Shown: positions 54,147 through 63,577, numbered from the stretch's first letter. The stretch is 64,000 nucleotides of DNA from Bacteroidales bacterium (GCA_024636955.1 JAGXGB010000048.1:1-64000); one strand, 5' to 3'. Made by a program: numbers and translations. The notes: generated from the sequence alone by a model not told the origin.

Positions 54147-57044
54147 TTAAACAGGCTGCTCCTCATAAGCAGACATTGGAGCGCAAGTGCACATAAGATT
54201 CCTGTCACCGTATGCGTCATCAACACGTGTTACTGTAGGCCAATACTTCTCTGTTTTATTACTTTGAACAGGGAATGCAGCTTTTTGCCTTGAATATGGA
54301 AGAGTCCATTCATCAGCTGTAATCATTGCAAGCGTGTGAGGTGCTTTTTTAATAACATTATTCTGGCGATCAGCCTTTCCATGTGCAATCTCATCAATTT
54401 CACCCCGAATAGCTTCCATGGCTTCTACAAACCTGTCGAGCTCTTCCAGTGGCTCACTTTCAGTAGGCTCAACCATTAATGTACCATGAACAGGGAAAGC
54501 TACAGTAGGAGCGTGGAAACCATAATCCATTAATCGTTTTGCAATGTCACCTACCTGAACGTCGGCAGTTCTGCTGAATTCATTGCAATCAAGAATCATT
54601 TCATGCGCTACCCTGTCGTTCTTACCTGTGTATAATATTTTGTAATGTTTAGCTAATTTGACTTTTAAGTAATTGGCATTAAGGATTGCAACTTTAGTTG
54701 CCTCGGTAAGCCCATCGCCACCCAACAGTTTAATGTATCCATAAGAAATAGGTAGCACTGAAGCACTACCATAAGGTGCAGAAGCAACAGCGTTAATAGC
54801 TTTGTCACCGCCTACTTTTTTTAGAGTGTGTCCCGGAAGGAATGCAATCAAATGACTGGCAACACCAATAGGACCAACGCCAGGACCACCACCACCATGT
54901 GGTATGGCAAAAGTTTTATGAAGATTCAAGTGACAAACATCAGCTCCAATGAACCCCGGACTGGTTAGTCCTACCTGAGCATTCATATTGGCACCATCCA
55001 TGTAAACCTGACCACCATTTTCATGAATTATTGAAACTGCCTCGCAAATACCTTCTTCAAAAACACCATGTGTTGAAGGATAAGTGATCATACATGCTGA
55101 AAGCGTATCTTTATATTTAACAGCTTTCTCCCTTAGATCGGTAAGATCAATATTGCCATTTGCATCCGATTTTACAACAACAACAGTCATTCCTGCCATA
55201 GCAGCGCTTGCAGGATTGGTACCATGAGCTGAAGCCGGAATTATACAAACATTGCGATGACCCTGATTATTATATAAATGATATGATCTGATAACCATCA
55301 ATCCGGCATATTCACCTGCAGCACCTGAGTTTGGCTGAAATGACATAGCGGCAAAGCCTGTTATTTCGCATAATGATTTTTCAAGTTCGGCAATTAGTAA
55401 TGCGTAACCCTCAGCCTGATCTGCAGGGGCGAAAGGATGTAAGCTATTGAATTCTGCCCAGCTAAGTGAAAATAGTTCTGCAGCTGCATTGAGTTTCATT
55501 GTGCATGATCCCAGTGGAATCATTGCCTTATTTAGAGAAAGATCCTTTATTTCAAGATTTTTAATAAAGCGCATCATTGCAGTTTCAGAGTGATAGCTGC
55601 TGAAAACTTTGTCCTTAAGGAAATGACTGGTTCTCTTGAGTTGCACAGGAAGGGAATGCTGTCCCTGGCATCTTTCAGTTATAACTATTTCTGGATTGAA
55701 TTCTTTGTGCGCGGCAGAGGCAAATATGTGCACAAGTGTTTTGAGATCTTCCAGGTTAGTTGTCTCATCAAGACTTATTCCAACAACTCTATCAGAGAAA
55801 TATCTGAAATTAATCTGATTTTCCAATGCAAGTTTCTTAAACTCAGCCATGCGAACTCCCTCGGGAACTTCAACACGTACTGTGTCGAAAAAAGTTTTGT
55901 TTAACTGCTTATACCCATATTTAGCTACTTCTGAAGAAAGCAGTGTGGTTAAGGTGTTAATCCTACAAGCTATCTGTTTTATACCGATAGGTCCGTGATA
56001 CACTCCATACATTGCTGACATGATTGCCAATAAAGCCTGAGCGGTACAAATATTAGAAGTAGCTCTCTCTCTCTTTATATGCTGTTCACGTGTCTGTAAG
56101 GCCATTCTTAATGCCCGGTTACCTTGGGCATCAACTGAAACACCTATAATACGGCCAGGAATAGTCCGTTTAAAATCTTCACGGGTTGCAAAGTACCCAG
56201 CATGCGGTCCTCCATAGCCTAAAGGTAATCCAAATCGCTGATTAGATCCAACTACAACGTCAGCACCCCATTCACCCGGAGGTGTTAGGACAGCAAGACT
56301 CATAAGGTCAGCAGCAACAGCCACCATTACACCGGCATTGTGCGCCTTCTCTGTGAAAGCCCTGAAGTCATATATCTCACCTGTTTCATCAGGATATTGG
56401 ATAATAGCACCAAAAAAGCCCTTATCAAATTCAATTGACTCATGATCACCCATAACAAGTTCGATACCAAGTGGCGCTGATCTGGTTAATAATACATCAA
56501 TTGTTTGAGGAAATAGTTTTTCTGATACAAAGAACTTAACGGAATTTGATTTCATGGCTTCCCTTGATCTTGCATTGTAGAGCATTATCATTGCTTCTGC
56601 AGCTGAGGTAGCTTCATCCAGTAATGATGCATTGGCAATGGGTAAGCCTGTAAGATCAGATATCATTGTCTGGTAAATAAGTAGGGCTTCAAGCCTGCCT
56701 TGCGATATCTCAGCCTGATATGGAGTATAAGATGTATACCATCCTGGATTTTCCAAAATATTACGCTGTATTACGCCAGGCAAAATGCTAGGATAATAAC
56801 CCAGGCCAATGTATGATTTGAATATCTTATTCTTAGCTCCAAGCTCCTTTAAATGAGATATATACTCCCATTCGTTCATTCCCGTCGGCAGATTTAAAGG
56901 TTTTGGCAGACGAATAGTTGATGGTACTGTTTCATTGATCAGTGAGTCAAGGTCTGACACTCCAATTACTTCAAGCATTTTAGCAATTTCACTATCCCTT
57001 GGGCCATTATGACGGTTAATGAAATCATTAGTTAGTTTTGACAT
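54147..57044 (-). CDS. gcvP: Glycine dehydrogenase (P protein), single-chain
   Basis: A 965-residue PLP enzyme that decarboxylates glycine in the glycine cleavage system. [14 protein letters not shown] begins the N half, and the C half has the PLP lysine in [16 protein letters not shown]. It is the long single-chain form, not the split gcvPA/gcvPB. GcvH and GcvT are not adjacent. E3 (lpdA) is encoded 2.4 kb away. Confidence 0.97.
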   Translation of the reverse strand: MSKLTNDFINRHNGPRDSEIAKMLEVIGVSDLDSLINETVPSTIRLPKPLNLPTGMNEWEYISHLKELGAKNKIFKSYIGLGYYPSILPGVIQRNILENPGWYTSYTPYQAEISQGRLEALLIYQTMISDLTGLPIANASLLDEATSAAEAMIMLYNARSREAMKSNSVKFFVSEKLFPQTIDVLLTRSAPLGIELVMGDHESIEFDKGFFGAIIQYPDETGEIYDFRAFTEKAHNAGVMVAVAADLMSLAVLTPPGEWGADVVVGSNQRFGLPLGYGGPHAGYFATREDFKRTIPGRIIGVSVDAQGNRALRMALQTREQHIKRERATSNICTAQALLAIMSAMYGVYHGPIGIKQIACRINTLTTLLSSEVAKYGYKQLNKTFFDTVRVEVPEGVRMAEFKKLALENQINFRYFSDRVVGISLDETTNLEDLKTLVHIFASAAHKEFNPEIVITERCQGQHSLPVQLKRTSHFLKDKVFSSYHSETAMMRFIKNLEIKDLSLNKAMIPLGSCTMKLNAAAELFSLSWAEFNSLHPFAPADQAEGYALLIAELEKSLCEITGFAAMSFQPNSGAAGEYAGLMVIRSYHLYNNQGHRNVCIIPASAHGTNPASAAMAGMTVVVVKSDANGNIDLTDLREKAVKYKDTLSACMITYPSTHGVFEEGICEAVSIIHENGGQVYMDGANMNAQVGLTSPGFIGADVCHLNLHKTFAIPHGGGGPGVGPIGVASHLIAFLPGHTLKKVGGDKAINAVASAPYGSASVLPISYGYIKLLGGDGLTEATKVAILNANYLKVKLAKHYKILYTGKNDRVAHEMILDCNEFSRTADVQVGDIAKRLMDYGFHAPTVAFPVHGTLMVEPTESEPLEELDRFVEAMEAIRGEIDEIAHGKADRQNNVIKKAPHTLAMITADEWTLPYSRQKAAFPVQSNKTEKYWPTVTRVDDAYGDRNLMCTCAPMSAYEEQPV

Positions 57045-57088
57045 GTTTGATCTGATTAAGCAAAGTTGTGGAAAACTTAAATTTGTGG

Positions 57089-57096
57089 CAAAGATA
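57089..57096 (-). promoter_or_regulatory. Candidate -7 element for gcvP
   Basis: Exact minus-strand TATCTTTG, 45 bases before the ATG. The expected -33 position has ATT rather than TTG. Confidence 0.4.
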
Positions 57097-57137
57097 AATA
57101 TTCTAGTGTGGGCATAATGGTGAAATTAAATTTTCTA

Positions 57138-57169
57138 TTTGCATTTTTTCTTTAAATCATGTAGGTTTG
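57138..57169 (+). promoter_or_regulatory. Promoter of unknown 262-residue protein gene
   Basis: TTTG at 57138-57141, a 20-base spacer and an exact TAGGTTTG at 57162-57169. The transcript would start near 57176, which excludes an upstream TTG start at 57139 and supports the ATG at 57193. Confidence 0.7.
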
Positions 57170-57192
57170 TCCTAACCAAATATTTTATAAAC

Positions 57193-57981
57193 ATGAGCCA
57201 TAAATATTATCTTTATCTTTCTATGACACCTGAAGCTCTAATCGCTTCTATGTTACCTCCCGAAGAGTTTGGAATATACTATGCTGTCGGTACCAATAAA
57301 AGAACTCAAGGTCAGGCCTTTTTCTTTGAAATCGAACCCGGCTTTAAAAGCGATTATTTTAATATGGAGAGTATTGAAACCCGCTGTGTGCCTCATGTTG
57401 ATGGTAAGCCTAAACGGTCAGTATATCTTTCAACTTATCGGGTACTTGAGAACATTCCCTTAAGTGCTTTTAAGAATCTGTATCTAACAACCGCTGATGG
57501 TAAGGTGCTGGAACTGACTAAATCAGAGTTTGTGCCTGAGCCCACGGCTACACTACACTTCTACCAGCAGCTTTGTCCTGTTACACCTCGTGTTGTAAGC
57601 AAACTTGACCCTGTAAAGTATACTGAATGGGTCACCAACAGTAAAAATCCTATCTACTTCCCTAAAGTAGTTTTTGTTGAGTTAATTCTGAACCGTTTGG
57701 CGGAAGATCCAATAGCAGCACCTGTTGGTAATTTGCCATATTCAAATAAGGATCATTTGCGCGATTGCCTGATTGGACTGCACATGGGGTATGAAAAGCC
57801 AACAAAAACTGTGAATCGCTTTTATCAGGGCGACGTTTTATACCGTACAGTTAAGAATGGATTCTTTGTAGGATCAAATGAAGGTTACATCTTTTATAAG
57901 TTCCCAGAAACTGATGAGCTTCAAAAGCATTATTATCCATGGTGGCGCTCAGCTCTCAATCTTGAATTTCCAGAAAAGTAG
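57193..57981 (+). CDS. Uncharacterised 262-residue protein
   Basis: I do not recognise a domain. The protein starts MSHKYYLYLSMTPEALIASM and has no signal peptide or membrane helix, so it is probably cytosolic. It includes LPPEEFGIYYAVGT, a CVPHVDGKPKRSVYLSTYR segment that looks beta-rich, and an aromatic C-terminus with YYPWWRSALN. It is transcribed alone from a good promoter and is followed directly by repeat array E and a terminator. It has no obvious functional link with gcvP (divergent) or hppA (convergent). Confidence 0.8.
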   Translation: MSHKYYLYLSMTPEALIASMLPPEEFGIYYAVGTNKRTQGQAFFFEIEPGFKSDYFNMESIETRCVPHVDGKPKRSVYLSTYRVLENIPLSAFKNLYLTTADGKVLELTKSEFVPEPTATLHFYQQLCPVTPRVVSKLDPVKYTEWVTNSKNPIYFPKVVFVELILNRLAEDPIAAPVGNLPYSNKDHLRDCLIGLHMGYEKPTKTVNRFYQGDVLYRTVKNGFFVGSNEGYIFYKFPETDELQKHYYPWWRSALNLEFPEK

Positions 57982-58051
57982 TCTTCTTAATAATTCAAGA
58001 ATCTAATTTTATAATACTGGAGTCTAATTTAATCTCCTGAAGTCTACTGGG
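57980..58051. repeat. 20-21-nt tandem repeat starting at stop codon (array E)
   Basis: Four copies of AGTCTAATTTAATnnTCnnGA-like units start at 57980, 58000, 58021 and 58041. The first unit overlaps the TAG stop of the preceding gene. Confidence 0.65.
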
Positions 58052-58084
58052 TGGGTTAAAACTGAGGTGAAAGTGGACATAAAT

Positions 58085-58119
58085 AAAAAAGGGTTGAATC
58101 TTTTTCAACCCTTTTTTTT
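58085..58119. terminator. Bidirectional terminator between unknown gene and hppA
   Basis: GGGTTGAA and TTCAACCC (8-bp stem, five-base loop) are flanked by an A-run and a T-run. It can act on both strands. Confidence 0.92.
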
Positions 58120-58228
58120 ATTTGGCTGTAAGCCGTACTATAAATGCGATAATCCTAAACCCTAGCGCAATAATCCAACAAGTTCTACATGCTATTTGAC
58201 CACTGATATAGTGATCAAATAATGAAAT

Positions 58229-60613
58229 TTAGGCCATTTTCTTAATCCTCATACCATAGAACGATCTGTATACAAAGAACAATCCTATTGCAAAGAATAT
58301 CGCCCCTAACATAGAAGAGTAATCAGTTGTACCAGCCTGGTTGGCTGACTGGCTCATTTTAACTGCTATTTCTACAGCAAGCAAACCAAACAGTGTTGAG
58401 AATTTAATAATTGGGTTCAAGGCTACTGATGATGTGTCTTTATATGGATCACCAACAGTGTCACCTATTACTGTAGCATCATGCAGAGGGGTGTTCTTCT
58501 CTTTAAGGTCAACTTCCACTACCTTTTTAGCATTATCCCATGCACCACCTGCATTGGCCATATACATAGCCTGGAAGAGTCCAAAGACAGCTATAGAAAT
58601 CAGGTATGAAACAAAGAAGTTCGGATCAAAGAAAGCAAAAGCAAGAGTTAAGGAAAATATAACTCCAAAAATATTCCACATACCTGCCTGGGCATATTGA
58701 GTACAAATCTTTACTACTGCTTTTGAATCTTCTATACTTGCTTCAGCTTTATCAAGTTGTATATTTCTCTTGATAAATTCAACTGCCCTATAAGCACCTG
58801 TTGTAACAGCCTGAATAGAAGCGCCAGAGAACCAGTATATTACAGCGCCACCAGTGATGAAACCTAACAAAACAGGAGCATCAGTGAGACTTAGGTGGAG
58901 CAATCCTAACTGTTCAAGTAAAAGTATGATGGCAAATATCATTGTAGTAGCACCAATAACTGCAGTTCCAATCAATACTGGTTTTGCAGTTGCCTTAAAG
59001 GTATTACCTGCTGAATCATTTGCTTCAAGGAAATGTTTTCCCTGTACGAAGTCAGGTTTGAAACCAAAATCTCTATCAATCTCAGCTTCAATACCGGGGA
59101 TACGCTCAATTTGTGAAAGTTCAAAAACTGATTGAGCATTATCGGTAACCGGACCGTAACTATCAACAGCAATTGTAACAGGTCCCATTCCAAGAAATCC
59201 AAAGGCCACAAGACCAAAGGAGAAATTAGCAGGGTAGGTCATAATATCACCTAATCCAAGAGTTGAAACCCCAAATGCGGCTGCCATCAGACCAACCATA
59301 ACCATTCCTTTCCAGAAAGCACTGAAATTACCGGCAACTATTCCTGAAAGGATTGTAAGTGATGCACCACCTTCTCTTGAAGCTGTTACAATTTCATTAA
59401 CGTGACGTGATTTAGAACTTGTGAAAGCCTTTGTGAACTCAGGAATTACCGCAGCAGCAAGTGTTCCTAAACTGATAATGCTGGCAAGTTTCCACCATAG
59501 TCCGGCAGTCATATCACCAATCATTATATAACTTACAATGTAGGTAACGATAATTGAAACTATTGATGTAATCCATATGAGGGACGTTAGCGGTGCTTCG
59601 AAATCAAAATCAAGCTTGTTGCTGTACCGGGCTTTCGAAATAACCTGGTTAATGGCATAAGAAAAGATTGAGGTAAACACCATAAGTATGCGCATCGCAA
59701 AAATCCACACAATCAATGTGGCTTGCAGTTCAAGACCTATAGCCAGCACTATAAAAGAGATAAGAGCTACACCGGTAACACCATAAGTTTCAAACCCATC
59801 GGCTGTAGGGCCTACACTGTCACCTGCATTATCACCGACACAGTCAGCAATAACACCTGGATTACGAGGATCGTCTTCACCTATTGCGAAAACAATTTTC
59901 ATTAAATCAGCTCCAATGTCAGCAATTTTAGTAAAGATACCTCCTGCAATACGAAGGGCTGAAGCACCAAGTGATTCACCTATAGCGAATCCAATAAAAC
60001 AGGCACCTGCGCTTTCACCCGGTACAAAAAGCAGAATAAATATCATCATTATGAGCTCAACTGTAATCAGAAGAACACCAACGCTCATACCTGCCTGAAG
60101 AGGAATGGAAACTACGCTCCATGGCTTTGAACGCAAGGAAGCAAAACTGGTTCTGCTATTAGCCAATGTATTAATCCTGATTCCAAACCAGGCAACACCA
60201 TATGAGCCAAGGATACCGAGTACTGACCATAATAGTACTAACATTACTCTGTCGAATTCCATATGATTAAGCCCATAGAAATAATAGAAAATGGCTGAAC
60301 CAATAATCAGGAATAAGATTACAAGAAACTTACCTTGCTGATACATGTATGTTTTACATGTTTCATAGATGATATGTGACACCGATAGCATTGAATGGTG
60401 TGCCGGTAATTTCTTAATACGGATAAATTGCCATAAGCCAAACAACATACCCAGCACAATAATGAAAATGCCCCATGCAAGCAGGGAATGTCCATCCATA
60501 CCCAGGTTTTTGAAATAACTGGTACTCAAGTCTGGAATTGGGAGGTCGGCTTCACTCGCAAATGCAATAAAGGGTAAAACGCTCAAGGTTAAAATAGAAA
60601 TCAATTTCTTCAT
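58229..60613 (-). CDS. hppA: Membrane-bound ion-translocating pyrophosphatase, divergent type
   Basis: A 794-residue integral membrane enzyme with about 16 helices and an N-terminal signal-like helix. It couples pyrophosphate hydrolysis to proton (or sodium) export. The catalytic Asp blocks are present: DDPRNPGVIADCVGDN, GDSVGPTADGFETYG and GDTVGDPYKDTSS. They differ from classical forms (for example GDCAGMAADLFE). In the K-dependence motif the sequence is GNTFKATAKP, with Lys where K-dependent enzymes have Ala, so it is predicted to be K-independent. The start is ATG at 60613, supported by the promoter. Confidence 0.95.
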   Translation of the reverse strand: MKKLISILTLSVLPFIAFASEADLPIPDLSTSYFKNLGMDGHSLLAWGIFIIVLGMLFGLWQFIRIKKLPAHHSMLSVSHIIYETCKTYMYQQGKFLVILFLIIGSAIFYYFYGLNHMEFDRVMLVLLWSVLGILGSYGVAWFGIRINTLANSRTSFASLRSKPWSVVSIPLQAGMSVGVLLITVELIMMIFILLFVPGESAGACFIGFAIGESLGASALRIAGGIFTKIADIGADLMKIVFAIGEDDPRNPGVIADCVGDNAGDSVGPTADGFETYGVTGVALISFIVLAIGLELQATLIVWIFAMRILMVFTSIFSYAINQVISKARYSNKLDFDFEAPLTSLIWITSIVSIIVTYIVSYIMIGDMTAGLWWKLASIISLGTLAAAVIPEFTKAFTSSKSRHVNEIVTASREGGASLTILSGIVAGNFSAFWKGMVMVGLMAAAFGVSTLGLGDIMTYPANFSFGLVAFGFLGMGPVTIAVDSYGPVTDNAQSVFELSQIERIPGIEAEIDRDFGFKPDFVQGKHFLEANDSAGNTFKATAKPVLIGTAVIGATTMIFAIILLLEQLGLLHLSLTDAPVLLGFITGGAVIYWFSGASIQAVTTGAYRAVEFIKRNIQLDKAEASIEDSKAVVKICTQYAQAGMWNIFGVIFSLTLAFAFFDPNFFVSYLISIAVFGLFQAMYMANAGGAWDNAKKVVEVDLKEKNTPLHDATVIGDTVGDPYKDTSSVALNPIIKFSTLFGLLAVEIAVKMSQSANQAGTTDYSSMLGAIFFAIGLFFVYRSFYGMRIKKMA

Positions 60614-60658
60614 AAAGAGGAATTTGGGTTTTTGGATATGATATTTACAAACATTCCA

Positions 60659-60688
60659 CAAAAATATAGAAGTAATGGTAAATTCCAA
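60659..60688 (-). promoter_or_regulatory. hppA promoter
   Basis: Minus-strand TTG at 60686-60688, a 19-base spacer and an exact TATTTTTG at 60659-60666. It is 45 bases before the ATG at 60613. Confidence 0.7.
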
Positions 60689-60792
60689 TAGTATAATTCA
60701 ACCATTTATCAACAAAATAGGCACAATGATAACTGATTAGCGTACGAAATGTTTGCTGAATTGCTTGATATTAAAGAATATTTTGCCATTAT

Positions 60793-60806
60793 TGCAAACG
60801 TTTGCA
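60793..60806. promoter_or_regulatory. Perfect 14-bp palindrome, LacI-family-type operator
   Basis: TGCAAACGTTTGCA is a perfect palindrome with the central CG typical of LacI/PurR/CcpA-type sites; the E. coli PurR site core is GCAAACGTTTGC. It lies 114 bases before the nuclease/nupC operon and 105 bases upstream of the hppA -33 element. Confidence 0.55.
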
Positions 60807-60919
60807 CTGGCAAATGTTTATTAGTAAAAGGTCACTTTTTTTTCACTATAGCTAAAATTAAAGAAAATTGAACCTTTAGGAGTTATTTTATTGTTAATTT
60901 TATCACCTTAAATAAAAAC

Positions 60920-61513
60920 ATGACCGGGATGGAGAAAATTCCGTTAAAATTGCTTGGAATGATTAACAGCCAGTCGCAGAGTGGTGCTTATACTTTAATA
61001 CTTGGTGAAACTGATGGCAAACGCAGACTTCCAATTTTAATAAATACTTTTGAAGCACAAGCTATACTGTTCCATATTGAACAGATTAAAATCCCTCGTC
61101 CGCTTACACATGATCTTTTTAAGAACTTCTCTGATACTTTTGGTATAGAATTCCGCGAAGTGATCATAAGCAAATTCGCTCAAGGAATTTTTTATGCTAC
61201 ACTTGTTTGTTCTGATGGCATTGATGTCAAAGAAATAGATTCCCGAACATCTGATGCTATTGCTCTTGCCGTTAGGTTTAATTGTCCAATTTTTACGTAC
61301 GAGGCAGTATTGACCGGCGCAGGTGTTTCTGTTGACGAAGAACCTGATATTGATCAACTTGCAACTGGTGGAGTGGATGTTGATGATGAGTTTGATTACA
61401 ATAAATTTTCAATTAGTGAGCTCGAGCAGATGATGCACGAAGCTATTGAACATGAAGAATATGAAAAAGCTTCACAATTGCGTGATGTGATTCGTAAGCG
61501 AAAATCTTCCTAA
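60920..61513 (+). CDS. Bifunctional nuclease family protein with UVR domain
   Basis: A 197-residue protein. Residues 1-140 form the BFN (DUF151) domain with LGETDGKRRLPILIN, and SRTSDAIALAVRFNCPIF near residues 110-130. The C-terminal ISELEQMMHEAIEHEEYEKA is a UVR motif (UvrB/UvrC interaction helix pair). The family has been linked to nuclease activity, but its main role in bacteria is open. It lies 18 bases upstream of nupC and is probably cotranscribed. Confidence 0.9.
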   Translation: MTGMEKIPLKLLGMINSQSQSGAYTLILGETDGKRRLPILINTFEAQAILFHIEQIKIPRPLTHDLFKNFSDTFGIEFREVIISKFAQGIFYATLVCSDGIDVKEIDSRTSDAIALAVRFNCPIFTYEAVLTGAGVSVDEEPDIDQLATGGVDVDDEFDYNKFSISELEQMMHEAIEHEEYEKASQLRDVIRKRKSS

Positions 61514-61531
61514 CAACCTTTCAAACCATTT

Positions 61532-62995
61532 ATGACTAAAAAAAGTATTTTGGCGACAATCATTATGTTGTGTTTGTCGCCGCTTTTGTTTGCACAGGCC
61601 GACAGTCTGTTTATACAGTCTGACAGCGCTATTACCGATACAATTTCGCAAATTGCAATTAACCCGGGTAGTGTTCACAATGTTAGTGATATAGGAACCG
61701 GAATTACATTGACGGGTGTTTTAAGAGGATTATTGGGCATGTTCAGCCTGATAGCTATTGCCTGGATCTTTAGTTCTAACAGAAGAGCTATTGCATGGAA
61801 GGTGGTTATAATTGGATTGCTGATACAAGTTTCTCTGGCAGCAGGAATATTATATCTGGGGCCTGTGCGTTATGCATTTGAGTTTGTAGGGAAAATATTT
61901 GTTTCTATACTCGATTTTACCAAGGCAGGGAGTGTTTTCTTGCTTGGAGGATTGATGGATTCTGAAACTTATGGGTTTATATTCGCATTTCAGGTGTTGC
62001 CCACAATCATTTTTTTCTCAGCACTTACCAGTCTATTGTTCTATCTGGGTATAATTCAAAAAATAGTATATGGACTGGCATGGCTTATGACAAAGGCTTT
62101 GAAGATATCAGGTGCTGAAAGTTTATCGGTTGCCGGTAATATATTCCTGGGTCAAACTGAATCACCATTAATGATTAAAGCTTACCTGGAGAAGATGAAC
62201 CGGTCAGAAATACTTTTAGTAATGATTGGTGGTATGGCCACTCTTGCAGGTGGTGTACTGGCAGCATACATAAGTTTTTTGGGAGGTAATGATCCTGTTC
62301 AAAGGTTGCTTTTTGCTAAGCACCTACTAGCTGCATCAGTAATGGCAGCTCCGGGTGCTGTTATAATTTCAAAAATTCTTGTTCCCCAAACTGAAGCAAT
62401 CAGCAGTAATATTGAAATAACAAAGGAAAAGGTTGGAAGCAATGTGCTTGATGCAATTTCCAATGGCACAACTGAAGGTTTAAAATTAGCTGTAAATGTT
62501 GCCGCTATGCTATTGGTGTTCATAGCATTTATAGCTTTTGTTAATTTCTTATTACTCAAAACAGGAAGCCTTTTTAATCTTAATGAAACAGTAACCTCTA
62601 TGACTAACGGACAATATACAGTGCTTTCGTTGCAAGTAATATTGGGTTACTTTTTTGCACCCCTTATGTGGCTTATAGGGGTTGCCGGTAATGATATTTT
62701 AATGGTAGGTCAGTTACTTGGTGAAAAAATAATAATGACTGAATTTATTGGCTACGTGAGTTTGGCTGATTTGAAGGATAGTGCGCGATTAACAAACCCC
62801 AAGAGCATAATAATGGCCACATATATGCTGTGTGGATTTGCCAACTTTGCCTCAATAGGAATTCAAATTGGTGGAATTGGATCACTGGCACCAGGAAAAA
62901 GAGTATTATTATCTCAATTTGGAATGAAAGCCTTATTAGGTGGTACACTTGCATCATTATTGTCGGCAACTATAATTGGAGTTATTCTTGGATAA
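61532..62995 (+). CDS. nupC: Concentrative nucleoside transporter, NupC family
   Basis: A 487-residue inner membrane protein with about 10 helices. The transport-core motif FLGQTESPLMIKAYLEKMNRSE matches the CNT family, which brings in nucleosides with H+ or Na+. An N-terminal extension of about 60 residues looks like a signal peptide (cleavage near LLFAQ) plus a polar linker, longer than classic NupC. The last codons (GTT ATT CTT GGA TAA) are repeated downstream as array F. Confidence 0.92.
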   Translation: MTKKSILATIIMLCLSPLLFAQADSLFIQSDSAITDTISQIAINPGSVHNVSDIGTGITLTGVLRGLLGMFSLIAIAWIFSSNRRAIAWKVVIIGLLIQVSLAAGILYLGPVRYAFEFVGKIFVSILDFTKAGSVFLLGGLMDSETYGFIFAFQVLPTIIFFSALTSLLFYLGIIQKIVYGLAWLMTKALKISGAESLSVAGNIFLGQTESPLMIKAYLEKMNRSEILLVMIGGMATLAGGVLAAYISFLGGNDPVQRLLFAKHLLAASVMAAPGAVIISKILVPQTEAISSNIEITKEKVGSNVLDAISNGTTEGLKLAVNVAAMLLVFIAFIAFVNFLLLKTGSLFNLNETVTSMTNGQYTVLSLQVILGYFFAPLMWLIGVAGNDILMVGQLLGEKIIMTEFIGYVSLADLKDSARLTNPKSIIMATYMLCGFANFASIGIQIGGIGSLAPGKRVLLSQFGMKALLGGTLASLLSATIIGVILG

Positions 62996-63062
62996 ATTGT
63001 TATTCTTGATAAGGATTATTCTTGGATAGAGGCTTTGTTATTGATTAATGTGTTATTCTTGG
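62981..63062 (+). repeat. Repeats of the nupC 3' end and stop codon (array F)
   Basis: GTTATTCTTGGATAA at 62981-62995 is the end of nupC. Near copies follow: GTTATTCTTGATAAG at 62999, GATTATTCTTGGATAG at 63014, a decayed GTTATTGATTAAT at 63037 and GTTATTCTTGG at 63052. Spacing is 15-22 bases. Confidence 0.75.
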
Positions 63063-63080
63063 AAAAAGCTAAGCTTTTTT
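63063..63080 (+). terminator. Possible nupC terminator
   Basis: AAAAAGC, three-base loop and GCTTTTTT form a short stem ending in a T-run. Confidence 0.4.
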
Positions 63081-63090
63081 ATCAAAAGAA

Positions 63091-63114
63091 AAGAGCTCCT
63101 AAAAAGGAGCTCTT
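63091..63114 (-). terminator. Terminator between nupC and the DIPF-repeat gene
   Basis: AAGAGCTCC and GGAGCTCTT form a 9-bp stem. On the minus strand it is followed by TTCTTTTGATAAAAAAG, so it best fits termination of the leftward DIPF-repeat gene. Confidence 0.7.
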
Positions 63115-63154
63115 GTGAGCGATTTGAGATTTTCAAGTTCACCAAAAACTTTAA

Positions 63155-63577
63155 TTATTTATCGCAATTTGTTTCAATTCGTTCGGAAGTCATTATATTT
63201 CCATGCGCACGGTATTCTTCAACAATACTTGCAGTATTAAAGGGAATATCATCTACATAGGCTTCTTCCTCTGGGTTGATGTTAATAAAACTGTATGTAA
63301 AGACTGCTGATACTTCTGCAGTATTAAAAGGAATATCATTTATATAAGCTTCTTCTTCAGGTTTTGCAAGGTTGAAGAATAATGATTTCAGCGCTACTTC
63401 TTCTGTGCTGAAAGGGATGTCGTTGATATAGCTCTCTTCTTCTGGCATTGGTAGTATCATTACTGTGCGAACTGCCAGTGTGTCTTTGCCTGAGAATGAG
63501 GCGTCGGTATTTCTGCCAACAAGTAGTATTGTGTTTAAGAGCAGAAATATAATGGCGAAGGTGAGTTTTGTTTTCAT
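63155..63577 (-). CDS. Small secreted protein with three DIPF repeats
   Basis: A 140-residue protein: a signal peptide to about residue 22, then three copies of PEEExYINDIPFNTxxV at residues 45-61, 73-89 and 102-118, spaced 28-29 residues apart. The segments between repeats are hydrophobic beta-like. The mature protein is strongly acidic. I have no established function for this repeat. ATG at 63577 is chosen because it gives a clean signal peptide, while the upstream start adds an ill-fitting 13 residues. It has a sigma-54-like promoter element upstream and a terminator downstream, and appears monocistronic. Confidence 0.85.
   Translation of the reverse strand: MKTKLTFAIIFLLLNTILLVGRNTDASFSGKDTLAVRTVMILPMPEEESYINDIPFSTEEVALKSLFFNLAKPEEEAYINDIPFNTAEVSAVFTYSFININPEEEAYVDDIPFNTASIVEEYRAHGNIMTSERIETNCDK

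Larger units (their letters stand above)
60614..60919. other. Divergent region between hppA and bifunctional nuclease gene
   Basis: 306 bases without a gene. It holds the hppA promoter (60659-60688) and a perfect palindrome (60793-60806). Its 3' side is AT-rich and should carry the plus-strand promoter, but no clean TAnnTTTG was found. Confidence 0.65.
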
